This document shows positions 26,518 to 35,823 of a stretch of DNA of 64,000 nucleotides, in pieces (position 1 is the stretch's first letter; the number at the start of each line of letters is the position of its first letter). The notes below the pieces were generated by a model. That model was not told the origin of the DNA. It was given only the letters and a program-made list of their open reading frames with translations, and did not search any database. The DNA comes from Bosea sp. RAC05. Its GTDB lineage: Bacteria; Pseudomonadota; Alphaproteobacteria; Rhizobiales; Beijerinckiaceae. The position numbers and the translations under genes are program-made. The stretch spans positions 1,598,001 to 1,662,000 of the forward strand of contig NZ_CP016464.1 of assembly GCF_001713455.1 (NCBI RefSeq), read 5' to 3'.

Positions 26518-27915
26518 ATGGCTCGCGACCTGTCCGATTCGACCCCGATCGGGTCCAAGACCGAACTGATGTCCTGGATCGCCGCCGGGGAGAAACCGCC
26601 CTCGGCCTTCCGGCTCGGCACCGAGCACGAGAAGTTCCCGTTCTACCGGGATGACCTGTCCCCGGTGCCCTATGAGGGGCGCCCGGCCGCAGGCGGACGC
26701 CCCGCCGCGGGCGGCATTCGTCATCTGCTGGAGGGGATGCAGGGCAAACTCGGCTGGGAGCCGATCGTCGACGCCGGCCATGTCATCGGCCTCGCCGGTC
26801 CCGATGGCGGCGGCGCGATCTCGCTGGAGCCGGGCGGCCAGTTCGAGCTGTCGGGCGCCCCGGTCGAGACGCTGCACCAGACCGCGGCGGAACTCGCCGG
26901 CCATCTCGACGATCTCAAGGCGATCGCCGAGGTCCATGGCATCGGCTTCGTCTCGCTCGGCCATTCGCCGCTCTGGACGCGGGCGCAGACGCCGATGATG
27001 CCCAAGAGCCGCTACAGGATCATGGCCGACTACATGCCGAAGGTCGGCTCGCGCGGCCTCGACATGATGTTCCGCACCTGTACGGTCCAGGTGAACCTCG
27101 ATTTCGCGACCGAGGCCGACATGGTCAGGAAGCTGCGCGTGGCGCTGGCCCTGCAGCCGCTGGCCACGGCCCTGTTTGCGTCCTCCCCCTTCTCGGAGGG
27201 GCAGCTCAACGGCTTCCAGTCGATGCGCTCGGAAATCTGGCGCGACACCGACAAGGCCCGCTCGGGCATGCTCGCCTTCGCCTTCGACGAGGCGATGTCC
27301 TACGAGGCCTATGTCGACTGGGCGCTCGACGTGCCGCTGTATTTCGTCAAGCGCGGCGACACCTATCACGACGTCGCGGGTGCCTCCTTCCGCGATCTGA
27401 TGGCCGGTCGCCTGCCGCAGCTGCCCGGTGTGACGGCGACGATCTCGGACTGGGCCAATCACCTCGGCACGCTTTTCCCGGAGGCCCGCCTGAAGCGCTT
27501 CCTCGAGATGCGCGGCGCCGATGCCGGCCCGCCGGAACTGCTGAATGCGCTGCCCGCCTTCTGGGTCGGGCTGCTCTACGACCAGGCGTCGCTCGATGCC
27601 GCCTGGGATCTCGTCAAGGGCTGGAGCGAGGCGGATCGCCAGGGGCTGCGCGATGCAGTTCCCGTTCAGGGGCTCGCCGCGACCGTCGCCGGCCGCAGCC
27701 TGCGCGAGATCGCGCGCGAGGTGCTCGTCCTGTCGCGGGCCGGGCTCGCCCGCCGCGCGCGGCACGACGGCAACGGCGCCGACGAGACCGGCTTCCTCGA
27801 TCCGCTCGACGCCATGGTCGCCGCCGACAAGGTCCTCGCGCAGGATCTGGTGGAGCGCTATCGCGGCGCCTGGAAGGGCCGGATCGAGCCGCTCTTCGAG
27901 GATTTCAGGCTGTAG
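26518..27915 (+). CDS. gshA: Glutamate-cysteine ligase GshA (alphaproteobacterial/plant type)
   Basis: A 465-residue enzyme for the first step of glutathione synthesis. Landmarks: FRLGTEHEKFPFYR, ISLEPGGQFELSGAPVETLHQTAAEL, GHSPLWTRAQTPMMPKSRYRIM, MFRTCTVQVNLDF, LFASSPFSEGQLNG and YFVKRGDTYHDV. Length is family-typical. An 18-base near-repeat (26677-26712) encodes GRPAAGGRPAAGG in a surface loop, an insertion not expected in the family. Start ATG 26518 has GGAG upstream. A hairpin terminator follows. Confidence 0.93.
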   Translation: MARDLSDSTPIGSKTELMSWIAAGEKPPSAFRLGTEHEKFPFYRDDLSPVPYEGRPAAGGRPAAGGIRHLLEGMQGKLGWEPIVDAGHVIGLAGPDGGGAISLEPGGQFELSGAPVETLHQTAAELAGHLDDLKAIAEVHGIGFVSLGHSPLWTRAQTPMMPKSRYRIMADYMPKVGSRGLDMMFRTCTVQVNLDFATEADMVRKLRVALALQPLATALFASSPFSEGQLNGFQSMRSEIWRDTDKARSGMLAFAFDEAMSYEAYVDWALDVPLYFVKRGDTYHDVAGASFRDLMAGRLPQLPGVTATISDWANHLGTLFPEARLKRFLEMRGADAGPPELLNALPAFWVGLLYDQASLDAAWDLVKGWSEADRQGLRDAVPVQGLAATVAGRSLREIAREVLVLSRAGLARRARHDGNGADETGFLDPLDAMVAADKVLAQDLVERYRGAWKGRIEPLFEDFRL

Positions 27916-27926
27916 TGCGCGGCTTC

Positions 27927-27946
27927 GGGCGAGAAATCGCCCTTTA
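27927..27946 (+). terminator. Rho-independent terminator after gshA
   Basis: GGGCGA-GAAA-TCGCCC followed by TTTAT. A perfect 6-base stem with a GAAA tetraloop, 12 bases after the gshA stop codon. Confidence 0.7.
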
Positions 27947-28006
27947 TCGGCATTGCAGTGATCGGATTAACGATTTGGCCGCGATTATCCGCTAGCGTCC
28001 AGTCCC

Positions 28007-28180
28007 ATGAAAACGCTGCTCGCCCTTCTTGCTGATTTTGGTCGGGACCAACGCGGTGCCACGGCCATCGAATATGGCTTCATCGCCGCCTTGATGTCGG
28101 TGGCGACGATCGCGACGATCACCCAGATCGGCGGCAATGTCGGCGAGCTGACCGGGCGGGTCATGGGCGGGCTGAAGTAG
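28007..28180 (+). CDS. Orphan Flp/Fap-type type IVb pilin
   Basis: A 57-residue prepilin read directly from the bases. The leader MKTLLALLADFGRDQRG is followed by the processing site G|ATAIEYGFIAAL, with Glu at +5, typical of Flp pilins handled by TadV/CpaA-type prepilin peptidase. A single hydrophobic helix follows (GFIAALMSVATIATI) and the tail is short (GELTGRVMGGLK). No tad/cpa assembly genes are nearby, so it is an isolated pilin gene, which is common in rhizobia that carry several flp copies. Normal size for the family (50-60). It lies between the gshA terminator and a convergent LysR gene. Confidence 0.9.
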   Translation: MKTLLALLADFGRDQRGATAIEYGFIAALMSVATIATITQIGGNVGELTGRVMGGLK

Positions 28181-28226
28181 CCGCCACCCGTTCTCGTCTT
28201 CGTCGGCCGGTATCCGACCCGTCGAC

Positions 28227-29108
28227 CTACTCCGCCGCCGTCTTGAAGCTCGCCAGATTGTCCAGGCTCTGGATGATGTGCTCGGCCAGTGCGTTCGACA
28301 GCACCGAGGGGTCGAAACGCGTGCGCAGCAGTCCGATCTTGCACGAGGGCAGCGTCGCGAAGCCTTCCCCCGGTCCCAGAATCCGCATGCCCGGCCTGAC
28401 GGCGCTCTCGGGCAGGACGGAGACGGCGAGCCCCGCGACGACGGCGGCGCCGACCGCGGTCGAGTTCCAGCTCGCATAGAGCACGCGGAAGCGCCGCCCC
28501 TTGTTCTCCAGCGCGTCGACCGCCGCCTGGCGCCAGTTGCAGTTGGGCCGGCCCAGCGCCAGCGGCAGCGGGTCTTCCTCATGCACGCCATGCCGGGCTG
28601 AGGTGACCCAGAGCAGCGGCTCGATCCGGATGATCTCGCCCTGTCCGCGGCTCTCGACATGGGTGATGATGGCGAGGTCGATGTCGCCGGTGGCGATCCG
28701 CTCGGCCAGCATCGGCGTCGGCTCGCAGACGACCGTGACCTCGGCCCGCGGGTTGGAGCGGGCGAAGCGCGCCAGGATCTCCGGCAGGTAGCGGTCGGCA
28801 TAGTCGTCGGGCACGCCGAGCCGGATGCGCCCCTTGAGGTCGGCATCGGTGAAGCTCGCGACGCATTCGAGGTTCAGCCGCACGATCCGCCGGGCATAGT
28901 CGAGCAGCCGCTCGCCATCCTCGGTCAGCTTGGCATGGCGCCCGTCACGCCCGAACAGGGGCCGCCCGACGCGCTCCTCCAGCCGCTTCATCTGCATCGA
29001 CACCGCCGACTGTGTCTTGAACACGATCTCGGCCGCGCGGGTGAAGGAGCCGGTATCGGCGATCGCCACGAAGGTCTTGAGCTGGTCGGCATCGAGCACA
29101 TGAGCCAT
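28227..29108 (-). CDS. LysR-family transcriptional regulator
   Basis: A 293-residue LysR regulator. The N-terminal winged helix is LDADQLKTFVAIADTGSFTRAAEIVFKTQSAVSMQMKRLEERVGRPLFGRDGR, and the effector domain runs from about residue 90 (LKGRIRLGVPDDYADRYLP). Start at 29108; a longer frame lacks the family pattern. It is divergent from a DUF1127 gene 168 bases away, so that gene is the obvious target. DUF1127 genes neighbour LysR regulators in several alphaproteobacteria. Effector unknown. Confidence 0.9.
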   Translation of the reverse strand: MAHVLDADQLKTFVAIADTGSFTRAAEIVFKTQSAVSMQMKRLEERVGRPLFGRDGRHAKLTEDGERLLDYARRIVRLNLECVASFTDADLKGRIRLGVPDDYADRYLPEILARFARSNPRAEVTVVCEPTPMLAERIATGDIDLAIITHVESRGQGEIIRIEPLLWVTSARHGVHEEDPLPLALGRPNCNWRQAAVDALENKGRRFRVLYASWNSTAVGAAVVAGLAVSVLPESAVRPGMRILGPGEGFATLPSCKIGLLRTRFDPSVLSNALAEHIIQSLDNLASFKTAAE

Positions 29109-29276
29109 GGAGAAGCCTCGCGGTCGGTCCATCAATATCCGTGTTGTCAAGGATCATAAGCATTCGTTTGGCTGATGACCAGCGGAAAGCTAATCTGCTT
29201 TCACCATCCGGTCCTGCCAACGGCGCGTCCAGGCAGGACAGAGGTGTTCACCGTCGCCCGTCCACAGGAGGCCGTC

Positions 29277-29681
29277 ATGTTGCTCATGACATTCGCCACG
29301 AAGTCGCTCTCGTCCGTCTCGGCCGGTGCCACGCGTGTCGTGACCCTCACGCTCAAGCCGGTGAATGCCATCGTGAAAGCCCTGATCCATCGCCGAGAGG
29401 TGATGCGCCTGGGCGAACTCGACGAGCGCGCCCTCAAGGACATCGGGCTCGTCCGCTCCGATCTCGACGGTGCCCTCTCGGTCTCCTGGCTGTCGGATCC
29501 CTCGCTCATCCTCGCCGAGCGCTCCAGCGCCCGTCACGGCGTCGCCTCGCTGCGCCGCCAGGCCGCGCTCCAGCAGGCGGAGCGGGTCGCCCCGGCCCAG
29601 CCGGTCGTGTCCGCCCGGCCCGCGCCGGCGGCGCCCGCGCGGCGTGCTCCGGCGTCCGATCAGATTGCGTGCAGCGCCTGA
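29277..29681 (+). CDS. DUF1127 domain protein with long C-terminal tail
   Basis: A 134-residue protein. Residues 35-65 hold the DUF1127 helix pair (VMRLGELDERALKDIGLVRSDLDGAL), often a regulatory or RNA-binding module in small rhizobial proteins of about 50 residues. Here an N-terminal helix (ATKSLSSVSAGATRVV) and a 70-residue Ala/Arg/Pro tail surround it. A strong AGGAGG ribosome site precedes ATG 29277. Divergent from the LysR gene, and terminated by a strong hairpin. Confidence 0.82.
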   Translation: MLLMTFATKSLSSVSAGATRVVTLTLKPVNAIVKALIHRREVMRLGELDERALKDIGLVRSDLDGALSVSWLSDPSLILAERSSARHGVASLRRQAALQQAERVAPAQPVVSARPAPAAPARRAPASDQIACSA

Positions 29682-29705
29682 CCCCTTGGGGCTGCGCGTA
29701 ACTGC

Positions 29706-29735
29706 GGGCGGAGGCTTCGTGCCTCCGCCCTTTTT
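29706..29735 (+). terminator. Strong Rho-independent terminator after the DUF1127 gene
   Basis: GGGCGGAGGC-TTCGT-GCCTCCGCCC followed by TTTTT. A perfect 10-base stem with a T5 run, 24 bases after the stop codon. Confidence 0.85.
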
Positions 29736-29747
29736 CATGTCGGGCGG

Positions 29748-30653
29748 TCAGCGCCGGCCCGGCCCGCCGAACATCGTGTCGAAGATCGACTTCATCGCCT
29801 CCTGATGGCTGTCCTGCACCTGACGCCCGGTCTCGAACATCTGGTTGAGGGCGTCGAGGCCGATGGCGCCGGGCCCCGCGCCGGCGGAAGGCGCCGCGTC
29901 CTGCGGTTCGGGCTCCGGCGCCGGGCGCGCTGCACGCCGCTCCGGCTCGGGCTGGGCCTGCGCGCCACCCAGCATGCCGGTCAGGATCTGGCCGAACATC
30001 CCGCCCATCTGGTCCATGCCCATCTGCCCGCCCGGCATCTGGCCGCCGCCGAAGGGCCCGCCGCCCTGCGTCTGCCCGCCGGCGGGCGCCTGGCCGTTCC
30101 CGAAAAGGCTGCCCAGAATCGCCTCGAGCGGGTTTGCCGGGTTCGCCGACTGCGGGGCCGGAGCCGGCTGCATGCCCGGCATCTGGCCGCGCATCATCTC
30201 GGAGAACTGGCCGAGAATGCCGCCGAGACCGTTGCTCTGCATCGATTTGGTCAGGCCGCCCATCACCATCGCCGCGATGACCGGCAGCATCTGCTTCAGC
30301 ACGGCCTGGCCGACGCCGCTGGTCGCCGCCGCCTGGGCCGCCACCGCATTGCTGACCTCCTTCGAGCCGAAGAGCTGGCTCAGGACATCCGTGCCGGCGC
30401 TGCGGGCATTGTCGGGAATGCCGTCGCCATTCGCATCGAAGATGCGGCCGAAGGGCGAGGCGGTCATCATCTGGGCCAGGGAACCGAAGGCGTAGGGGTC
30501 CTGCGTCTGCCGCTGCAGGCCCATCGAGAAGGCGGGCAGCAGGGCGTCGATCGCGGCCTGCGTCTGCTGCGGGCTCAGCCCGTATTGCCGGGCGATGTTC
30601 TGCATGGCCTGGCCGTTCTGGGCCTGCTGCATCATCTCGAACAGGTTCATCAT
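29748..30653 (-). CDS. DUF937 family protein
   Basis: A 301-residue protein of the DUF937 family. The N-terminus MMNLFEMMQQAQNGQAMQNIARQYGLSPQQTQAAIDALLPAFSMGLQ is diagnostic, with a second LKQMLPVIAAMVMGGLTKSM repeat. The region from about 185 to 260 is Gly/Gln/Met/Pro-rich (GGGQMPGGQMGMDQMGG) and disordered. Function unknown; location probably cytosolic. Start MMNLF at 30653 (second ATG at 30650). Downstream of the MATE gene on the same strand. Confidence 0.85.
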   Translation of the reverse strand: MMNLFEMMQQAQNGQAMQNIARQYGLSPQQTQAAIDALLPAFSMGLQRQTQDPYAFGSLAQMMTASPFGRIFDANGDGIPDNARSAGTDVLSQLFGSKEVSNAVAAQAAATSGVGQAVLKQMLPVIAAMVMGGLTKSMQSNGLGGILGQFSEMMRGQMPGMQPAPAPQSANPANPLEAILGSLFGNGQAPAGGQTQGGGPFGGGQMPGGQMGMDQMGGMFGQILTGMLGGAQAQPEPERRAARPAPEPEPQDAAPSAGAGPGAIGLDALNQMFETGRQVQDSHQEAMKSIFDTMFGGPGRR

Positions 30654-30747
30654 GGCTTGGCCTTGGGCTGCTGCGCGGTCTGTCGCCGCCTGAAGGCTCC
30701 GACGATAACAGGGCGGGGGGGCGAGGCAAGCCGCGGCCGGCTCGGGT

Positions 30748-32103
30748 TCAGCCGCCGTTCGCCTTCCGCTCCAGCCGGGTGATGCCGCGATAGGCGAAGA
30801 CCAGCGCGAGCACGCCGAAGACAATAGCGCCGAGCGCCGAGCCGACGAGCGCGCCCTTCGGCCCGGCATAGTGCGCGCCGAGCCAGGCCAGCGGGATCGT
30901 GCCCAGCGTCGCGCGGCCCCAGCTGAACAGCGTCGACAGCAGCGGCATGCCGAGATTGTTGAAGGCGGCGTTGGCGACGAAGAGCAGGCCGACGAACACC
31001 CACATCGGCCCGGCGACGAGGCAGAAGAAGGTGAGCAGCTCGGCCGTCAGCCCGGTCGCACCGAAGGCGTCCGCGATCGGCCCGCGTGCCAGCGCCAGCA
31101 CCGCCCCCGAGACCACGACGCAGCCGATCGCGAACTGCACCGAGGCGGTCAGCCCGGCGCGCATCCGGTCGAAGCGCCCGGCACCCCAGTTCTGCGCCAG
31201 GATCGGCCCGACCGCGCCGGTCAGCGCAAACAGCACGCCGAAGGCGACCGGCACCAGCCGGTCCATGATCGCCAGCGCCGCCATCGCACTGTCGCCGAAG
31301 CGGGCGAAGACACCGGCGAAGACGGCATTGGCGATCGGGTTGGACAGATTGGTCAGGATCGCCGGCCCCGCGATGGCGAAGGTGCTCGCGCTGTCACGGC
31401 GCACACCGGCCAGGCTCGGCCGTGCGACCATGTCGTGGACCCGCACCGCCCCGTGCAGCCCGGTCGCGACGATGACGATGCGTGAGATCACGATCGCCCA
31501 GGCCGCGCCGTCCGGCCCCAGCCCGAGGCCGAAGATCAGCAGCGGGTCGAGTCCGGCGGTGACGAGGCCACCGCCGAGCGTGACGAACATGGCGCGGCGG
31601 GCGTCACCCACGGCGCGCAGCACGCCCGACAGCCCCATGCCGACCGCCATCAGGGCGTTGGAGGGCAGCACGATCCACAGGAAGGAGAGCGCCACGCGGT
31701 AGGATTCGTCATGGGCGCCGAGCAGGCGCAGCAGCCAGGGCAAAGCGGGCAGCGCGACCGCCGTCAGCGCCAGCGCGGCGAGTGCCATCAGCACCAGCGT
31801 CGAGGCGGCGATCCGTCGCGCCCCGGCCCGGTCTCCCGCGCCCAGCGCCCTGGCTGTCAGCGCCGAGACCGCGATCATCAGCCCGATATTGATCGAGATC
31901 ATCAGGTAGAGGACGATCGTGGCGAAGCCGACGCCGGCCGTCGCCTCGGGCCGCCCCAGCCAGGAGACATAGAGCAGCGAGAGCAGATCGACGACGAAGA
32001 TCGCCATCAGGCCGATCGCGCCCGTCCCGGTCATCACCGCGACATGGCCCATCAGCGACCCGCTGACGAAGACGGCCGTCTGGGGCGAGGACCGCACGTT
32101 CAC
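30748..32103 (-). CDS. MATE-family efflux transporter
   Basis: A 451-residue transporter with about 12 helices in two MATE halves. The opening HVAVMTGTGAIGLMAIFVVDLLSLLYVSWLGRPEATAGVG is family-typical, and GMGLSGVLRAVGDARRAM, ILTNLSNPIANAVF and GPILAQNWGAGRFDRMR are landmarks. MATE proteins export cationic drugs with Na+ or H+. The GTG start at 32103 gives a normal length; the ATG at 32052 is an alternative, and no clear ribosome site decides. Divergent from ispH. Confidence 0.88.
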   Translation of the reverse strand: MNVRSSPQTAVFVSGSLMGHVAVMTGTGAIGLMAIFVVDLLSLLYVSWLGRPEATAGVGFATIVLYLMISINIGLMIAVSALTARALGAGDRAGARRIAASTLVLMALAALALTAVALPALPWLLRLLGAHDESYRVALSFLWIVLPSNALMAVGMGLSGVLRAVGDARRAMFVTLGGGLVTAGLDPLLIFGLGLGPDGAAWAIVISRIVIVATGLHGAVRVHDMVARPSLAGVRRDSASTFAIAGPAILTNLSNPIANAVFAGVFARFGDSAMAALAIMDRLVPVAFGVLFALTGAVGPILAQNWGAGRFDRMRAGLTASVQFAIGCVVVSGAVLALARGPIADAFGATGLTAELLTFFCLVAGPMWVFVGLLFVANAAFNNLGMPLLSTLFSWGRATLGTIPLAWLGAHYAGPKGALVGSALGAIVFGVLALVFAYRGITRLERKANGG

Positions 32104-32339
32104 CGGCGAGGCTCGTTGCACGAGTGGGTGCGGGTGGTCGGTGCGGGAGTGCGTGCGGCTGGCATGTCGCGTCGGCTGGCTCCGGCGAGGCGGGACGGGG
32201 TGCGGTGGTGCGCCGCCCTGTCTAGGCTGTCCTACGCCGGCAGGCGAGGGCCATCGCCGCCGCCCCTCGATACCGGCCGCCTTTCTTGACATCGCCCGCG
32301 CCACGCCGAAAGAAGACCGCTGTCCAATCGGAGCCCCGC

Positions 32340-33305
32340 GTGACCAAGCCGCCGCTCGATATCCTGCTCTGTGCCCCGCGCGGCTTCTGCGCGGGCGTCG
32401 TGCGCGCGATCGACGCGGTCGAGAAGGCGCTGATCCTGCATGGCGCGCCGGTCTATGTCCGCCACGAGATCGTTCACAACAAATACGTGGTCGAATCACT
32501 GAAGCGGAAGGGCGCCGTCTTCGTCTCCGAATTGTCTCAAGTGCCGGACGCGACGCGGCCCGTGATCTTCTCCGCCCATGGCGTGGCCAAGTCCGTGCCG
32601 GCGGAGGCCAATGCCCGCAACCTCTTCGCCATCGACGCGACCTGCCCGCTCGTCACCAAGGTCCATCGCGAGGCCGAGGTGCACCACAAGCGCGGGCGCC
32701 ACATCCTGCTCGTCGGCCATGCCGGCCACCCCGAGGTGATCGGCACGATGGGCCAGCTGCCGCCGGGCGCGATCACCCTGATCGAGACGCTGGAGGATGT
32801 CGCGGCGCTGACGCCGCCGGCCGGCCAGCCGCTCGCCTATGTCACGCAGACGACGCTTTCGGTGGACGACACCCGCGGCATCGTCGAGGCGCTGCAGGCG
32901 CGCTTCCCGGAGCTGATCGCGCCGCACAAGGAAGACATCTGCTACGCCACCACCAACCGCCAGGAGGCGGTCAAGCGCGTCGCGCCGCAGGTCGACGCGC
33001 TGATCGTCGTCGGCTCGCCCAACTCCTCGAATTCGCAGCGCCTGCGCGAGGTCGCCGAGCGCGCCGGCTGCCCGGTGGCGAGACTCGTGCTGCGCACCGA
33101 CGAGATCGACTGGGAGGCGTTCGGCGCCATCCGCACGCTCGGCATCACCGCCGGCGCCAGCGCGCCGGAGGTGCTGGTCGAGGAGATCATCGACGCCTTC
33201 GCCCAGCGCTACGAGGTCCGCGTCGAGACCGTCTCGACCGCCGACGAGAACGTCTTCTTCCCGCTGCCGCGCGAATTGCGCGATGCGCCTGCAGCGGCCG
33301 AGTGA
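32340..33305 (+). CDS. ispH: 4-hydroxy-3-methylbut-2-enyl diphosphate reductase IspH
   Basis: A 321-residue [4Fe-4S] reductase giving IPP and DMAPP at the end of the MEP isoprenoid pathway. The three cluster Cys are in [27 protein letters not shown] and [28 protein letters not shown] and [11 protein letters not shown] are also present. I prefer the GTG at 32340 (GGAG six bases upstream); a TTG at 32286 would add 18 residues. It starts a ispH-thrB-rnhA operon. Confidence 0.95.
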   Translation: MTKPPLDILLCAPRGFCAGVVRAIDAVEKALILHGAPVYVRHEIVHNKYVVESLKRKGAVFVSELSQVPDATRPVIFSAHGVAKSVPAEANARNLFAIDATCPLVTKVHREAEVHHKRGRHILLVGHAGHPEVIGTMGQLPPGAITLIETLEDVAALTPPAGQPLAYVTQTTLSVDDTRGIVEALQARFPELIAPHKEDICYATTNRQEAVKRVAPQVDALIVVGSPNSSNSQRLREVAERAGCPVARLVLRTDEIDWEAFGAIRTLGITAGASAPEVLVEEIIDAFAQRYEVRVETVSTADENVFFPLPRELRDAPAAAE

Positions 33306-33317
33306 GCGAGAACAGTC

Positions 33318-34283
33318 TTGGCCGTCTATACCGAAGTGCCCGATGACGAGATGGCGGCCTTTGTCGCCCGCTACGGCATCGGCGATCTCCTCTCCGCCAA
33401 GGGCATCGCCGAGGGCGTCGAGAACTCGAACTACCTGCTGCACACGACGCAGGGCTTCTACATCCTCACCCTCTATGAGAAGCGGGTGAACCCGGACGAT
33501 CTGCCCTTCTTCCTCGGGCTGATGCAGCATCTGGCGGCGCGGGGGCTGATCTGCCCGCAGCCGGTCAGCGACAGCCGCGGCGAGATGCTCGGCCGCCTCG
33601 CCGGGCGCCCGGCCGCGATCGTGACCTTCCTCGACGGCCTTTCGGTGCGCCGGCCGACCGCGACCCATTGCCAGGAGCTCGGGCGCGGGCTGGCGCTGCT
33701 GCACCAGGCCGGTGCCGATTTCGGCATGGAGCGGGTGAACGTGCTCTCCGTGCCGGGCTGGCGGCCGCTCGCCGAGCAGGCCGGGCCGGCCGCCGACACG
33801 GTGTCGGCCGGTCTGGCGGGCCGCGTCGCGGCCGAGATCGCGGTGCACGAGGCGAGCTGGCCGCAGGGCCTGCCGCGCGGCGTCATCCATGCCGATCTGT
33901 TCCCCAACAACGTCTTCTTCCTGAAGAACAAGCTCTCGGGGCTGATCGACTTCTATTTCGCCTGCACCGACGCCTTCGCCTACGACCTCGCGATCTGCCT
34001 GAACTCCTGGTGCTTCGAGGCTGACGCCTCCTTCAACCTCACCAAGGGCCAGGCCATGCTGGCGGGCTATGAGAGCGTGCGCCCGCTGACGGAAGCCGAG
34101 ATCGAGGCGCTGCCGCAGTTCTGCCGGGGCTCGGCGCTGCGCTTCCTGCTGACCAGGCTGGTCGACTGGCTCAACGTGCCGCCGGGCGCGCTGGTCAAGC
34201 CGCATGACCCGCTCGAATACGACCGCAAGCTCGCCTTCCACCAGCGCGTCGCCGATGCGCGCGACTACGGGCTGAGGCGATGA
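33318..34283 (+). CDS. thrB: Homoserine kinase ThrB (APH-fold type)
   Basis: A 321-residue homoserine kinase of the aminoglycoside-phosphotransferase fold used in alphaproteobacteria, not the GHMP type. Landmarks: [61 protein letters not shown] with catalytic Asp, and [25 protein letters not shown] start fits the family N-terminus. It catalyses the step before threonine synthase, encoded 15 kb away in this window (thrC). Confidence 0.93.
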   Translation: MAVYTEVPDDEMAAFVARYGIGDLLSAKGIAEGVENSNYLLHTTQGFYILTLYEKRVNPDDLPFFLGLMQHLAARGLICPQPVSDSRGEMLGRLAGRPAAIVTFLDGLSVRRPTATHCQELGRGLALLHQAGADFGMERVNVLSVPGWRPLAEQAGPAADTVSAGLAGRVAAEIAVHEASWPQGLPRGVIHADLFPNNVFFLKNKLSGLIDFYFACTDAFAYDLAICLNSWCFEADASFNLTKGQAMLAGYESVRPLTEAEIEALPQFCRGSALRFLLTRLVDWLNVPPGALVKPHDPLEYDRKLAFHQRVADARDYGLRR

Positions 34284-34726
34284 GCGATACCGTCGAGGTC
34301 TGGACGGACGGCGCCTGCTCCGGCAACCCCGGCCCCGGCGGCTGGGGCGTCATCCTGTCCTACAAGGGCAAGCAGAAGGAGCTCTCCGGCGGCGAGGCGA
34401 TGACCACCAACAACCGCATGGAGCTGATGGGCGCGATCGCGGCGCTGGAATCGCTGACGCGGCCCTGCACCGTCGCGCTGCACACCGACAGCCAGTATCT
34501 GCGCCAGGGCATCACCGCCTGGATCCATGGCTGGAAGAAGAACGGCTGGAAGACGGCCGACCGCAAGCCGGTCAAGAACGAGGAGCTCTGGAAGCGCCTC
34601 GACGCCGCGCTGAAGCAGCACAAGATCGAGTGGAAATGGGTCAAGGGCCATGCCGGCGACGAAATGAACGAGCGCGCCGACGAGCTGGCCCGCGCCGGCA
34701 TGGCGCCGTTCAAGCCCGGGCGCTGA
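34280..34726 (+). CDS. rnhA: Ribonuclease HI
   Basis: A 148-residue RNase H removing RNA from RNA:DNA hybrids. Acidic active-site residues: [17 protein letters not shown] (first Asp), [10 protein letters not shown] (Glu), [12 protein letters not shown] (second Asp) and [15 protein letters not shown] (last Asp). Length equals E. coli. ATG overlaps the thrB stop (ATGA), so it is co-translated. A hairpin IR GGCCGTC / GACGGCC just after the stop may end both this gene and the convergent kinase. Confidence 0.96.
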   Translation: MSDTVEVWTDGACSGNPGPGGWGVILSYKGKQKELSGGEAMTTNNRMELMGAIAALESLTRPCTVALHTDSQYLRQGITAWIHGWKKNGWKTADRKPVKNEELWKRLDAALKQHKIEWKWVKGHAGDEMNERADELARAGMAPFKPGR

Positions 34727-34754
34727 GGCCGTCCGCCGCCGTCGTCAGACGGCC
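34727..34754. terminator. Possible bidirectional hairpin between rnhA and the kinase gene
   Basis: Inverted repeat GGCCGTC (34727-34733) and GACGGCC (34748-34754) with a 14-base loop. No T-run; weak evidence for termination. Confidence 0.3.
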
Positions 34755-35761
34755 AGACGCGTGGCGTCGATCCGCAGGGTGATGATGGCCCCGTCTTCGT
34801 TCCAGTCGCGCGCGACGCTGCCGTTGAGCTGGGACTGCATGCTGCGCGTCAGCATCCGGCTGCCATAGCCGGTCGTTTCCGGCGGCGCGGCGATGCGCGG
34901 CCCGCCCCGCTCCGTCCAGACCAGGACCGCCTCCGCGCCGTCGAGCACGCAGGACACGTCGAGCGTGCCCGTCACTGCGGAGAGGGCGCCGTATTTGACC
35001 GAGTTGGTCGCCAGTTCATGCAGCACCATGGCCAGCGACGTGGCGCCCCGCTCGCCGACCGACATCCGCGGCACCGCGACGCGGATCCGGCCGCTGAACG
35101 CGGCTTCGTCGTCATAGGGCGCGAGCAGGATCGTCAGGAGGTCGCCGAGCAGTGCGCCGTTTTCCTTGCGGCCCGGCACCGGGCGGACGAGGTCGTGCGC
35201 CCGGCCGAGGGCCGAGAGCCGGCTGATCAGTTCCCCCGCCATATGCTCGGTCGAGGTGGCCGAGCGCGAGCTGATCGAGGTCAGCGCCGTGGCCATGCTG
35301 AGCAGGTTCTTGACCCGGTGGCTCATCTCGCCGGCCAGCAGTTCATTGGCCTCTTCGGCCTGCTTGCGGCCGGTGACGTCGAGAAAGACGCCGAACATGA
35401 CGCGGCCTTCGATGTCGGCGTCGTCGCCCTGGCCCCGCGCCGAGATCCATTGGATCACGTCGCCGATCATGATCCGGAAGTCGATCTCATAGGAGCCGAC
35501 GATGCCCCGCGTCGCTGAGAAGGCCTCGCGCACGCGGTCGCGGTCGGCGGGATGGATCTTGGCCGAGAGTTCCTCGAAGACGACGACCGGCGCCGGCGGC
35601 AGGTCCCAGAGCGCGAAGCCATGCCTGTCCATGGTGAACTGGTCGCTGTCGACGTTCCATGACCACAGCGCGATGCCGGCGGCGTCGATCGCCAGCCTGA
35701 GGTGCCGGGGCGGCCATCGCGCCGGCTCGGCCGGAAAGGTCAGATTATGTAACGTTTTCAA
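34745..35761 (-). CDS. PAS-HWE sensor histidine kinase
   Basis: A 338-residue sensor kinase. A PAS domain spans about 20-140 (AIDAAGIALWSWNVDSDQFTMD; VMFGVFLDVTGRKQAEEANELL). The HWE/HisKA_2-type dimerisation box is EMSHRVKNLLSMATALTSISS with the phospho-His, then VLHELATNSVKYGALS and the WTERGGP signature. No membrane helix, so it is cytosolic. The start is TTG at 35761 with no good ribosome site. It is divergent from a single-domain receiver; the shared intergenic region has a symmetric palindrome resembling an EcfG promoter, which suggests a general-stress-linked pair. Confidence 0.85.
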   Translation of the reverse strand: MKTLHNLTFPAEPARWPPRHLRLAIDAAGIALWSWNVDSDQFTMDRHGFALWDLPPAPVVVFEELSAKIHPADRDRVREAFSATRGIVGSYEIDFRIMIGDVIQWISARGQGDDADIEGRVMFGVFLDVTGRKQAEEANELLAGEMSHRVKNLLSMATALTSISSRSATSTEHMAGELISRLSALGRAHDLVRPVPGRKENGALLGDLLTILLAPYDDEAAFSGRIRVAVPRMSVGERGATSLAMVLHELATNSVKYGALSAVTGTLDVSCVLDGAEAVLVWTERGGPRIAAPPETTGYGSRMLTRSMQSQLNGSVARDWNEDGAIITLRIDATRLAV

Positions 35762-35823
35762 TGAAACGGCGCCGATTTCAGATTTGCTTGAGTCATGGTT
35801 GCATATTTGGCAATCAAAAGGCT

